A stretch of DNA of 64,000 bases. Source: Haberlea rhodopensis. Taxonomy: Eukaryota > Streptophyta > Magnoliopsida > Lamiales > Gesneriaceae. The notes beneath the pieces are model-generated. The model was not told the origin of the DNA. It did not search any database and saw only the letters and a list, made by a program, of their open reading frames with translations. Shown here piece after piece: positions 44,683-56,779 of this stretch. The stretch lies in the NCBI GenBank assembly GCA_907163345.1, contig CAJQUN010000032.1:1712424-1776423 (forward strand). The letters are read 5' to 3'. Positions within the stretch are counted from its first letter, which is position 1, and every line of letters begins with the position of its first letter. The position numbers and the translations under genes are program-made.

Positions 44683-44687
44683 GTCAT

Positions 44688-46284
44688 CTTGCGGGTGGTA
44701 ATGCGATGAAGATGAAACCATGTGGAATTTGTCTACCATGAGCCATCCTACTGATGCATGTCCCTCACTACAAGAGACATCCACTGAGCACGTAAACGCA
44801 GCGGGTGGATTTCTGGGTCCACCACAAAGGAGCTATGAACCATAATCGAGCAATTACAACCAAGGTTGGACGGAGCATCCGAACCAGAGCTATGTGAATC
44901 AATAGATGCACCACCCTCCACCCTACAGACCGCCATTTCAGATGCCTCAACAACCTCCAGTGCATGCCCCTTCTGACAGGTTAGAAAGTATTATTAAAGC
45001 TATTGCTAAAATAATCTACAGTTTCAACAGGGAACGAGGGCAAGCATTCAAAGCTTGAATACACAAATGGGCAATTGGCGATTTCAATCAACAAGATAGA
45101 GGGCAGAATATCAAATGAACTACCCTCACAGCCAGTGGTGAACCCCAGGGAAAATGTGAGCGCCATCACATTAAAGAATGGTGGAGAAGAGACCACAGAG
45201 AAGTTGGTACTGATGCCATCCGGACAAGAAGATGTGAAAGAAGAAAAGACACCAAGAAGGATAGCGAGAAGCTTATGCAAGATGATGAAACATAAGGTAA
45301 GTTCCATCCACTTCATGAATATAAATTGAACCCCATTCCCCCTTGCATTGAAGGTGAATTGGAAAGACAATGGCATCAAGGGCTCTATGAGACATTTCGA
45401 AGGTGCGAGGAAAACACTCCACTATATGATGCCATGAAGAAAGTACCCCGGTATGCTAAATTTTTGAAGGAAGTGTGGAAAGCGGAAAGGAGCAAAAAAC
45501 TCAAAGGGTGCCCCTAGATTTAGCTCGGTGAGAATGTTTCTGCTGTCATCCAAAGAAGCATTCCCACAAAATGTAAGCTTTTATTAATGTTATGCCTTAC
45601 TCAATCTACACACAATTGAAACCTAGACCTTTGAAATGGAATGCTACTGTGATACAATTAGCTGTTAGGTCCACAGTTCTTCCTAGGAGGGTAGTAGATG
45701 ATGTACTTGCACAATTAGAGAATATGGTTTTCCCCACTGATTTCTATGTCCTAGACATGGAAATGGTGACCCATCTAGCCACATTCTACTAGGGAGACCA
45801 TTCTTGAAAACCTCTAAATCTGTGATAGATGTTAATATCGGTATTTTGACTATTGAGTTTAATGATGAGGTAGAAAGATTCATATCTATGAAACCATTAG
45901 AACACGTGAACAATCCAGTTGTGCTATTGATATCGATGATGAACTTGAGTTTGAATTGGATGATTTGTGTGATCTTGAAAAGGCCACTGAAGGCTTCATG
46001 TCAAAGGAGGTACGCACTCAAGTCTTGTGCATAACTTTCATACCATTGCTGTGTTATCTACTCATGATATTGCTGACCCTCTCTCTTCTCACTTGCAGGA
46101 TCCTACTGTTGAAAGGAAACACCCTCTCGATCGACCACATCAATCAACAAAAGATGGAGGAGGAACAAAGACTGATGATGACCTCTCAAAGAAGTGCAAG
46201 GCGAACAAGCCAAAGTTTAGAGGAATTAAGAAGATATTGAGGTGGAAAAAGAAGGACAGAGCGACATCGCATGATCCACCTTGA
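44688..46284 (+). pseudogene. Athila-like gag end and protease region, right part
   Basis: After the second GTCAT the reading resumes with a CCHC-like zinc-knuckle remnant (CGICLPSHPTDACP, about 44,729). Next comes NELPSQPVVNPRENVSAI (about 45,115), the pre-protease segment PLYDAMKKVPRYAKFLK (about 45,420) and a protease-like stretch with VFPTDFYVLDME (about 45,725). Several stops and frame changes occur. The sequence then passes to a basic C-terminal stretch ending at 46,284; no RT, RNase H or integrase is present. Confidence 0.8.
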
Positions 46285-47698
46285 TCAAGGACTGGTGTCG
46301 GGCCACCGACGTTAAATAGAGGCGATGCTTAGGAGGCAACCCAGTGAGAGTTAATTTTCCCTTTCCTTTTTATTTTTTATTGCTTTCTTAGTTTAACTTA
46401 TCTCTTTCCTTACAATTTTGACTTACATTGGAGACAATACAAGATTTAAGTATGGGGGAGGGATCAGTAGTATGTTATTGCTTTCTTATTATAAAAATAC
46501 AAAAAACAAAATTGAAAAATTTAGAGTTTATAGTGAATGATGGACACATACTTTTAAATGACTAGCCCATGATGAAGCTTAATTGATAGCATGCATATTT
46601 TTGAACATAGATGAATTGTTAACCTTGGAACACTCTGAACTCTAATGCAAATTATGCTTGACATAATAGTTGAATATTTTGAGCACGAATCTGTCATGAC
46701 TTGTGAAGTGTGCATAGCGTAGTGAATATTGTGTGAACTTTGTAATAGTCTTAGGAAGTCTCTAAGACATGCTAGAACTTAACTATATTCTCTTTGAGGT
46801 GTATGTCTAGACTACCTGCGAACAAAGTGATATAGGTGATCTTTGATGCGTTTGAGCCTTTCAAGCTTACCATATAAACAAAATCATCCCTAGTACCCTT
46901 TTTGAGCTTTAATGTAAAAGAATGGTTGTATGCTAAGCAAACAAACAACCACCATTCGACATTTTTGACTAACTTATCATCTTCCTAATGAGCCTAAATA
47001 TGATTTTAAATCATACCTTTGAAGGGAGTATGATGTGTTTCATTCACATGCACTTGTATTCAATGACTCATATGTTTGTGAGCTTTATTGTCAAAAGAAT
47101 GAAATGCATGAAAGAAAATGGATGCCTTGAGAAAATAGATAAAAATATGAGTCCAAGAGGAGCCAATGCATAAAAGAGAAAAGTGAATAAAGTATACCTT
47201 GCAAAAGCATACAATGTGTGAAAATGAACAAAGTTTGAAAATAAAATCATGCAAGAAGAGAAGTTTCTATTGTGCATATCATCAGACTCTCTTTCATAAG
47301 CTAATACCTAGGCCAAGCTACAAGCTAATAAATACCTACTTGATTTGTGTTTGCAAGGTGCTAAGTTAGTGGAGAAGAGTGTGCAAGTGATCTTATACTT
47401 GTGTTAGAGTATAACTTGAGCTATTATGGATTTACATTGATTGGATCTACAATTTGTGCATGAACTTGTTTATGATCACAAACGCACGTTTGCTGTTTTG
47501 TTGAGTATGAGATGTCTAGGGATTGAACTTGTTCCACCGTTAACTTTTCACCGCCTTTCATTACTAACCATGTTTAAATTGTTGAGGCATTGAAGTGAGG
47601 ACAAGTTAGTTTGTTATGATGCTATGAGCCAACAAAAATATTTTAGTCTTGTTTGATTTACTCAAGGTCGAGTAAAGATTAAGTATGGGGGAGTTTGA
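46285..47698 (+). other. 3' non-coding region of the Athila-like element
   Basis: It contains two copies of the tract AAGTATGGGGGA, at about 46,448 and just before the right LTR, a duplication of the polypurine signal common in Athila elements. No coding region recognised. Confidence 0.7.
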
Positions 47699-49115
47699 TG
47701 TGGCTAGAAATAGACACATCTAATGTGTTTAATTGCCTACGATTTGTTATGTTTTGATGGATAAATTGATACATATGCTACCTAATCATATCTTTGTGTA
47801 AATTAATCGAAGAAATCGAGCTAACAAAATCGAATAAGGATTAAGAAATGCATTGGAGTTGACAAAGGATCAAAGTAGACCAAGAAAAATGCATAAAAGT
47901 GGATCAAGAGTAGCGATTGATGGCTGAAAATCCACAGATCGATCGAGCCTGGAAGAATTTTTACGCAACCAAAAAAGCATTCCAGCGATCGATCGACAGT
48001 TTTCAGCGTTCGATCGGGAGCCCGGAAATTTGGAAGAAAAAAAAGACTAGTTATCGATCGGCGAGTTCCAGTGTTTGATCCGCCGAAGAGTCCGAGACCA
48101 ACATGGAAACATGATTTCTTTCCATCCTACATGGATTCTATCCCACCTACTTACCTCCCTATATATAATACTCGAAAATTAGACCTTAGAAGCATCTAGG
48201 TAGAGTAGGTAGAATAGTTTAGACTAGTTTTATAATTTCTATTTCAATTTTTTTGAAGAACGCTATGAAGATCAACACGAATGAGGGATTGACGACCTCA
48301 GCGGAGTGGCGATCGGATTAGTATTTCTTCCTTTGCTTTTATTTTATTGTTTTTCATAGTTATGATTAGCTAGTTTTTAATTATTGGTTGAGGAAGACGA
48401 TACCTTGTATTTATTTATCTTGGGGAGATTCTTACGCTTTTAATTATTAATTTTTATTGAATATCAATGTTTTCAGATTTTGATGATATGATTTGTGTTT
48501 GTTTATTGGATTGACAAACTAATAACTTACATATAGTCTAATGCTAAATTTGATAATTGTTAGATTAATCAAATTTGCAAAGCAACTAAGATTGATAATT
48601 CCCAGCTGTTTGTGTTATTAAATTCTAGGAAAATAATTGACTAATTTATATAACCTGTGTGTGTTTATATTATTTAGATTCATCACTAACTAGTTTTGAA
48701 TGATGTCATGATTTTATTCTTGATTGTGCATATATAAATTGATTGATTGATGAAAGTTAAATTAGAACGCTTGGACTAATTGACTATGAATAAGGTGAGG
48801 GAGGAATTAGATTTTCAATTGATGAATATTCAAATAAAATTTAGTCTTTTGTGAATCGATGAAATATATGATAATATCCAAGGTAGGGTTGACCGACACC
48901 AAGAATCAATTTCATTAGTTTAATTTTTGTTTTTAATTTTAATTAGTACAATTAACTCACAACCCCATTTGTACGTTATTGTTTTGTTTTTGATTTCATT
49001 AACACAAAAATCAGACCTCCTTGTGGAATCGATCCATACTCACGCTACTACATTATTGTTATTAATCTTGATGATTGAGTGGGGTTAATTTGGGAGTACA
49101 CGATAAGCGCTACCA
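47699..49115 (+). repeat. 3' LTR of the Athila-like element
   Basis: 1,417 bp. It keeps the true start TGTGGCTAG that the left LTR has lost, and ends GCTACCA. The GATCGATCG motifs near 47,937-48,070 are partly decayed. Confidence 0.9.
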
Positions 49116-49520
49116 AGCATCGAATGTCCTCTACATAAATTCTGCCAAAGAAGTTTGGGACAAGCTCCGAAATTTTCCCAGCCCGACATCATACGAATTT
49201 ATCAACCATAGGAACAAATTCATTCTCTGGTCCAAGAATCTATGACCGTGCATGAATTCTTCACTAGTTTAAATGCTCTATGGGAGGAACTTCTCAATTA
49301 TAAGCCCCTGCCTTGTTGCACTTGTGGGCGGTGTACCTATGATGCATTACAAATAGTTGGGGACGTCCAAGCTGTTGATTATGTCTTCAATTTCGTCATG
49401 GGATTGAACGACTCTTATGAAGGCATCAAGGGACAATTTTACTCATGAGTGCCACTCCTTCTCTCGACCAAACTTTTGCCATGGTGTTACATGATTTGGG
49501 GCCTCGTCAGTTTTAATCCT
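49116..49520 (+). pseudogene. Copia gag, right part
   Basis: It continues the reading broken at 33,584: SNVLYINSAKEVWDKL, then after a frame change SMTVHEFFTSLNALWEEL, a PLPCCTCGRC cysteine stretch and FVMGLNDSYEGIKGQF. It fades after about 49,520. No pol follows, so this copy is truncated here. Confidence 0.82.
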
Positions 49521-50061
49521 CAATTATACATTTAATTAAGAAAATCACATATATTTACTTATCAGGATTTAAGATACTATTACTACTGATCAAGATTTTT
49601 CACTATGTCTTTTGCTTACATAATTCATATACATCACATCCAATGTATCATTTACACATCACAATCCCTTCAATGTCGACTAGTTTAACACCTAGCTGCA
49701 GAAGGTAGACTGACAATCATGGTTTTCCCTCAGCTATGAGTCCCTACAGAACAACCACGCAAAACATGAGTATATAAATGATGTTCATAATCCAACATCA
49801 ATATAATGCATAAATATTGTATAAACAACTTCCTGTAATTCATGCATTTGCAATACTCCTCTCTAGTTGTTCTTGTTCATACCCCCAAAACCCAATATAC
49901 ATTATGATACAATTGGCCACATATGTCATGGCATATCTCATTCAGCATTTTGTTATAACGGGACCGATATGATATGTCTCTCAGATTAATATGTCAGTGG
50001 CTCAGCCTTCACATCCCATATTAGCAGCACATATCATATTACTGTCCTCACACTTTATAAC
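49521..50061. other. Unassigned AT-rich stretch
   Basis: No coding region or repeat boundary recognised. Confidence 0.5.
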
Positions 50062-51564
50062 TGTTGGGATATGCCCTAAGACATGTCATTGGATGATTGT
50101 TTTGACATACAATGTTTATGATTTTATGAATGGCAATTCATTATTATATATTATTCGTTTAACTGTACAATGTGAATTAATATATATGTTAATGTCCTTA
50201 GAATAATATTGTATTATTCTTAAACATTGTCCCTAGTCAAGTATTATCATGAATCGGGATAATGATAATACATAGAGACTAGTATGTGTTGATTGATGAA
50301 TTGTTCATTGATATGAGATATCAAATCAACACATGGGTACATGTTAGAGAACGATGTACTGGACAGACCCACCATGAGAATGCTACATGGATAGTTGTAT
50401 GAACGTCATAAGCAATTCTCATAATGATAATAATGTATGTAATCCTTACGACTTGTGATCATCAGAGATCCCAACATAAGGAGTTATGTATCTTGATATT
50501 GTCAAACGTTACCTGTAACAGGGTATACTATAAAGGCAATTATTGGATACACTACGAATTATGTAGAGGGATGTTGATTGATCGAGATAGGATTTGTCCC
50601 TCCTATATAACAGGAGAAGTGTTTGGGCCCTTGATCAAGTAAGACTAAAATGCATGGCCATGCTCGAATGAGTCGATATGAGATATCGAGCTTATTCGTT
50701 TATTCTAGTTCTACTTGGGGATCAAGAAATAGAGATTGAATATACGAGTATGATTATTCCATGACTCGTGTTCAATCTAAACACAATGGACAAAGGGATT
50801 AAGTTGCATGGTTAATATTATCACAAGTTCTTAGGTTATGTCGAGTCATTGACATTCTTGTAATTTGGGTAGCCTTGATGTGTTGCTAGATACCGCTCAT
50901 TGTTTGTGACGTAAAATGAGATTTTATGTCACTGCCAACATTACAAGAGCCTATCGGGTCGCACAAAAGATTAAATCGAGAAGGGAAATTAAATTCATTG
51001 GATGGATTAATTAATTAAGAGTAGTCTTAATTGAATGATTAAAAGAACTTAATTAAATCATGGGTTTGGGCCCATAAGACTTTAAGAAAGTCTTGAACTT
51101 AATTAAGCCCTTTTAATAACAATGATATAACTAATTGTTGGACAATTAAAAATCATTCCAACCTAAAAATACACGAGACCAAGCACACGGCCGCCGATCA
51201 CAAGGAGCTCTCGGGTTTTCTTGATAGCCGAAGAGAGACTTGGTGAATTCCGGTGATCATTCGATTGTGAATCGAGTGTGCTTCTTGTTACGGTTTAAGA
51301 ACGAGTCTAGCAACTTGATCTTAGACTATCCCTTCACCCAATTTGATCGTGTGGATACCGTTGAGGCAAAACTTGATAAATTTTGCTAGTGACTCGAAGG
51401 AGGCGTTGGACGTGGCGCTGCTTCGTGGAATCTGCTCAAACACGCTACAAGGGTGAGAACTTTGATCCTTTATCCGATATGATAACCTATGTATAGATCC
51501 GGTGTATTAGTAATCCAAAATTTAAAAATTCCGTTGCGTTGCTATGCTTGTTGGATTACTTACA
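50062..51564 (+). repeat. 5' LTR of the right-edge Copia element
   Basis: 1,503 bp, starting TGTTGGGATATGCCC and ending GGATTACTTACA, followed at once by the primer-binding site. The partner LTR is outside the window, so the left boundary rests on the TG start and the match to plant Copia LTR style. Confidence 0.8.
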
Positions 51565-53313
51565 GTGTTATCAGAGCCGTGTACAAGGCTCATATCGGAT
51601 TTATGTGGTTAAATTGTTTTAATCATATTAGGATTATATTGCATGCTATAAAACTGTATATAATCGTATATGATATGATTAAATTAAGTTTGTGAAAATT
51701 ATCATGAAATTATATTTGATATAATTGATGTTTGATGTATACGATACACGAAGCGAATAATCGAATCAATTGCATGAAGTTTCGGCCACCACCTTGTGCA
51801 CTTGACCCACGGCTTAGCCACGTGAGGGCCAGGGGTTTTGGACTCCTTGGCTCGAGATGGCCTAGTCATTGTGGCTCATGTTCGTGCATGGAGGTTTCGA
51901 GACGTGGATGAGTTTTGAACTCTTTGGCTCGATAATGGTTCACGCATGCATGGATAAGTGCCTTCACCACGTGAGAGCTGGGTGTTTCGAACCTTTGGCT
52001 CGAGATGGTTGAGCCACCACCGTGCATGGCCTGACCATGATTCGTGGCTCATGAATTCCGGCGTTTCGAACAAGTTGGCTCTATGGAAACACAAGATTGG
52101 ACTTGACGGCGCATGTGGCTAGGTCAAGGACGGCCGCCGCACCCACATGAACTCGGACCAAGTCGTGGGCTAGGGTTTCAAACCCTAGGCCCATGATTCG
52201 TCCAACCGTGGTCCATGTTGGTTCGAACCATGGTGGTTCGTTGGTTTAATCGCTTAAGTTCGTGGCATGTGATGTCCCGAGCGTACGATAATTTTTCAAA
52301 ATTTTATTTTACAGTTTTAATTAGAATTAAATTTTAAAATGTTTAGAATTTAATTAATTAAATGTTAAAGCATGTTTTATGTGTTGTATGAGCATGGTAC
52401 ATGGTTATAGCCCTTTTGACCTATTAGATAGGATTTGTGAATGTTTGTAATTTATAATACGGCCTGCGAGTCGTGCCTTCTCTATTTTTCTCTAAATGTT
52501 ATCCCTCCCCTATGTTCCCCTCGAATGTGAATCGAGGAATTCTATATCTTGTAAATGTTATATAGTATAGTTTATTTTGTTGATGGTGATCAATGAAGAT
52601 GGAGCATGGTGCCGGGATGAGGAGGCCATTCACAAATATGGAGCCAAAGGAAGGTGCTTGTGAAGTTACCTTAGGTTGACTCTTAGGATTTTCTCATTGG
52701 CTTGAGAAAATTACTAGTAGGGGCTATAACCATGTCACGTTTAATTATGTATGTTGATGCATGATTTATCTTAGGTTTTAGATTGATAATTGTATTACAC
52801 ATATATGTAGATATGTATATGACTATATATAGTGGACATATTTTAAATTATCAAACTAATCATGAGATCAATAAATCCCTCTAAAATATTAAGTTTTAGA
52901 TGCCTTCCAAAATCAAAAGTACTCGTCAAAAACTTCGATTGTACATGTGTGGGTTTGCCAAAGCAAAGCACCGTGGCAATCTTGGTAAGGCGCGAAAGGA
53001 TAATTGTGATATCCGTTATACTTTAAATTGGGTACGAGTTAACTAGGTTATCTCAATAGGATTGGGAACCTAGAGGCATGGGTTGGATAATAATTCATTT
53101 GATGAATTGAACAAAGTGTTGTCTACCTAAATAACCGAGTCTTGGGCGATTAGCCAAAGCTAACTCAAGATTAGGAGAAATATGGATCTTGGCCCACTAA
53201 AGGTTTCGAGGGTTGATATTTTAAACAAAAATAGTGGGAGTATCATTTAATATAAGACCATGTTAAATGATTAAATCATAAACTTATTTTGCATATTTAT
53301 ATTGTAGATATCC
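51565..53313 (+). other. Leader of the right-edge Copia element
   Basis: 1.75 kb without coding content. It contains imperfect repeats at 51,780-52,090 in which GTTTCGAA...TTGGCTCGAGATGG and GTGCATGG words recur about four times. Confidence 0.7.
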
Positions 53314-54150
53314 ATGGCAACTAACAATACAACAAGCACATTATCACTGCGATCGGTCCTTGAGAAGGACAAATTAAATAGGACAAACTTCCTAGACTGG
53401 TATAGGAATCTGAGGATAGTCCTCAAGCAAGAAAAGAAGCAATATGTCCTAGAGGAACCATTACCTGCTGAGGAACCTCTCCCGACGGCTACTAGAGCCG
53501 ATAAAGATGCTTACAAGAAGCATCAAAGTGACACACTTGATGTTGGGTGCCTTATGCTTGCCACCATGAACTCTGAGCTTCAGAAGCAACATGAGGAAAT
53601 GGAGGCGTTCGATATGATCGATCACCTTAAGCAACTGTACCAACAACAAGCAAGACAAGAGAGGTATGACGTCTCTAAAGCGTTGTTCCAGTGTAGAATG
53701 GTAGAAAAAAAGTCTAGTTGGAGCTCATGTACTCAAGATGATTGGGTATATTGAGAATCTGGAGAAGCTGGGTTTTCCTTTGGACCAAGAGTTGGCCACT
53801 GACGTGATCTTGCAATCGTTGCCGGAAAGCTTCAGTCAATTTGTCTTGAATTACAATATGATTGAAATTGAAAAGACTCTACCACAGTTACTTGGCATGC
53901 TTAGAACTTTTGAAGCAAATAGCAAGATGTCTAAGCCTACAAATGTTCTCATTGTGAATAAGAGCAAAGGAAAGACTAAAGCTAAGAGCTTCAAGAAGAA
54001 CAAGAAGGTCTTTGTTAAATCTAAGCCAAAAGCTTCTGCACTTAAGCCAAAGGGAGGGATAGCAAAAGAAGGGAACTGTTTCCATTGCGGTGAGACCGGT
54101 CATTGGAAAAGGAACTGCAAAGTATATCTGGAGGATCTCAAGAAAGGAAC
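53314..54150 (+). pseudogene. Copia gag (one frame change)
   Basis: It starts MATNNTTSTLSLRSVLEKDK. The gag core LNRTNFLDWYRNLRIVLKQ is followed by a frame change at an A7 run (53705-53711), then IGYIENLEKLGFPLDQELA, a basic Lys-rich stretch and the CCHC zinc knuckle CFHCGETGHWKRNC at 54077-54118. It is otherwise intact. Confidence 0.9.
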
Positions 54151-54825
54151 TGTGACTTCCACTTCAGGTATTTTTGTTATAGAAGTCAATTTATATACTT
54201 CTTCATCATGGGTATTAGATACTGGATGTGGATCTCACATTTGTGTAAATGTGCAGGACCTCAAAAAGAGTAGATTGTTGGCGAAAGGCGAAGTTGATCT
54301 CCGAGTTGGAAATGGAGCAAGAGTTGCTGCATTAGCTGTAGGGGATTATCATTTATCTTTGCCTTCTGGTTTATCGTTGATTTTAAAAGACTGTTATTTT
54401 GTACCTTCTATTACGAAAAACATTATTTCTATTTCTTGTTTGGACAAGTATGGATTCTCATTTATGATAAAGGACAACTGTTGTTCTATTTATTTAAATG
54501 ATATGTTTTATGCTAGTGCACAAATGGTGAATGGTCTTTATTTATTAAATCTTGATATGTCTGTCTATAACATAAATACTAAAAGGATTAAAAATAATGA
54601 TTATAATCCGACTTATCTCTGGCATTGTCGCTTGGGCCACATAAACGAGAACCGCATATCTAAACTTCATAAGGATGGAGTATTAGATTCATTTGATTTT
54701 GAATCATATGAAACATGCGAATCTTGTTTAATGGGCAAGATGACTAAAGCCCCTTTCAAGGGACATGTTGAAAGGGCAAATGTGTTATTGGGACTAATAC
54801 ATAGTGATGTATGTGGACCAATAAG
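54151..54825 (+). pseudogene. Copia protease and left part of integrase
   Basis: The protease motif WVLDTGCGSHIC (Asp about 54,218) and NIISISCLDKYGF are followed by the integrase zinc-binding region LWHCRLGH and CESCLMGKM. The first catalytic Asp lies in LIHSDVCGPI immediately before the insertion. The frame is open to the break. Confidence 0.92.
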
Positions 54826-55194
54826 TGTTGGGTTTCCGTACCCCGGCGCCAGATCCAAACGCAGCGGAAATAATACAATAAACAGATCTGACCCAGGGAC
54901 GGTCGATCGCGCCTGATTCATATATAAACATGCAAATATCGAATATTAATGCACGAAAAGAGATTACCGTTCACCGATGTGAATCTGATAGCGGTAGTCC
55001 CTCGAGTCCAATCAACCTGACCAGATCTACAAGCCAACACCAGTGCTAGTTTGGTGTTAGCGTTTCTATGAGAGTGAATGGAATTCTTATGATTTAACCC
55101 TAGACAAGGTTATATTTATAGTGGTTAGCTAATTGGGCTAGGGTCCATAAAGCCCATCGGGCCAACATTGGCTTGCTGGGCATTTATGCTAACA
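54826..55194 (-). repeat. 3' LTR of the nested minus-strand Copia element
   Basis: 369 bp, plus strand TGTTGGGTTTCCG to GCTAACA. It has C at 55046 where the other LTR has A. Confidence 0.95.
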
Positions 55195-56779
55195 ATCTCC
55201 CACTTGCCCAAAAGCCAACACAAAACTACAAACTCATAATCCAAGTAACTCAATCTAATTGAACAACTTGATGTACTACCAATGTACATAATTATGAGAC
55301 ATAAATATATCAAATGATTTAATTTTAGAACTTTCTATAAATGAAACAATTTCAAATATAGAACTCCACTAAATTGAGGAGCTTTCAAAAATTAAATTCA
55401 TCTATTCTAAATCACTCAGTTTGAGCACTTAACATTTAAGTCTCAATTCTCATCGATAGATCGGCGGCCGGTTGATTGTGACCCAGTGAGGCTCAAGTGT
55501 ATCATAGCAGTAGGATCACAACCTTTGTGATTTTAGAAGTCAAACAACTTCTTTGGGCTTACCCTGAATGCCTCATTGTCAATTAAACTCCTTTAATAGA
55601 CAATGGCTGAAGTATAATTCCAGCTACAACCTACCGATCGTGGGTAGCGCCTAGCATCTGCGCTTCACGAAGACCTAGATACAAATGACTAGCAACGTAC
55701 GAGAACATGTCAGCCATAGTTAGCGTGCAGTACATTCCTTTCACTCAATATGTCCCGATTGAATCTAGGGCATTGGTCGGTCGAGGCCCCTTATGATTTC
55801 AATAACTATGTATTTGTTTCACGTTATATGATTCATTGTGTGCGTATATGAAAAACTCATTTTTCACAAGCACTACCCACTCTGGCCAGAGATTCCTCGA
55901 ATCATATATAGAAAAACACATAGGACATCCTGGTTCATCAAGACCAGTGGTGAATCCCCAACGACAATCATAGGCCTCTGACAGCATCACTGAATACCCA
56001 AAATAATGACTTTATGACCCACATGTGATCAGTCATTAAATCAAAGTACACAGCTATCTATCAAGACCTCAATGACGCCTCGGGTCATGGGAGTAATGGT
56101 GCACAACTATGACTAGAAATTCTATACTCGACAAATGGTAACCACTTATAGAATTCTGAGTAGGGTCGTTCAGTGAACTCATTCCTAATGAGCACCTATT
56201 CATGTGTGCTGACTTCTCCAAGCCAACGCCGATGAAACACGGCGCACTACACTAGACACATCATGAATACCAGTCTCTAACGAGCATATATCGATATCCC
56301 ATTCTCGAAGGCTCATCGACCAGGAACATTTAGAAATCGCAGTCGAGAATGTATTTCATGGTCACCATCATATGCGTAACCACATTCTATGGACTATAGC
56401 AACTTCAAGGACTTCATCAATACATCAAGATGCATGGGTAAACAGATGAAGAAGTGCCATATATATTAATATTCAAACAAAGATTTGTCATAATAAGATT
56501 ATAAGTACAATCAATCAACTATTGATTTACTTAATCATGTATGACAACAATATCTTTCACTTTCCCAAAGCCAACTACTCATGTGTCTTAAGACCATCTT
56601 CCCAAGATGTCTATCAGACATCAATCATTGTAAATTCTTTGTCAGTGGATTCACTATATTTTTCTGTTGAAGCGATTCTTTCGATAATAATGCCGCGTCT
56701 ACCATCTCTCTCATTAGATAGTATTTTCTCAATATATGTTTGGATCCTGATGAGATCTTGGCTATTCATAATAGCTCAA

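Larger units (their letters stand above)
35904..44687 (+). mobile_element. LARD-like LTR element nested in the Athila-like gag
   Basis: The element is 35909-44682, flanked by a perfect 5-bp duplication GTCAT (35904-35908, 44683-44687). LTRs of 2.43 kb start TGTGATGACC and end GGTCCTTACA. The primer-binding site TGGTATCAGAGC is at 38343-38354, and TTTAGTGGGGGA precedes the right LTR. The 3.9 kb interior shows no gag or pol in any frame. Long LTRs with a conserved non-coding interior fit the LARD class. By eye the LTRs differ by about 16 substitutions and a few 1-2 bp indels, so it is much younger than its host. Confidence 0.92.
33581..49119 (+). mobile_element. Athila-like Gypsy LTR retrotransposon, internally deleted, carrying a nested LARD
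   Basis: The LTRs are about 1.40 kb (33585-34980) and 1.42 kb (47699-49115). AGCA at 33581-33584 and 49116-49119 is the remaining target duplication; the first 9-10 bases of the left LTR (TGTGGCTAG) are lost. The primer-binding site TGGCACCGTTGCCGGG follows the left LTR, as in Athila/Tat elements, and the tract AGTATGGGGGAGTTTGA precedes the right one. Gag and part of the protease region remain, but RT, RNase H and integrase are gone. The nested element at 35909-44682 splits gag. LTR differences run to several percent, so it is old. Confidence 0.9.
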
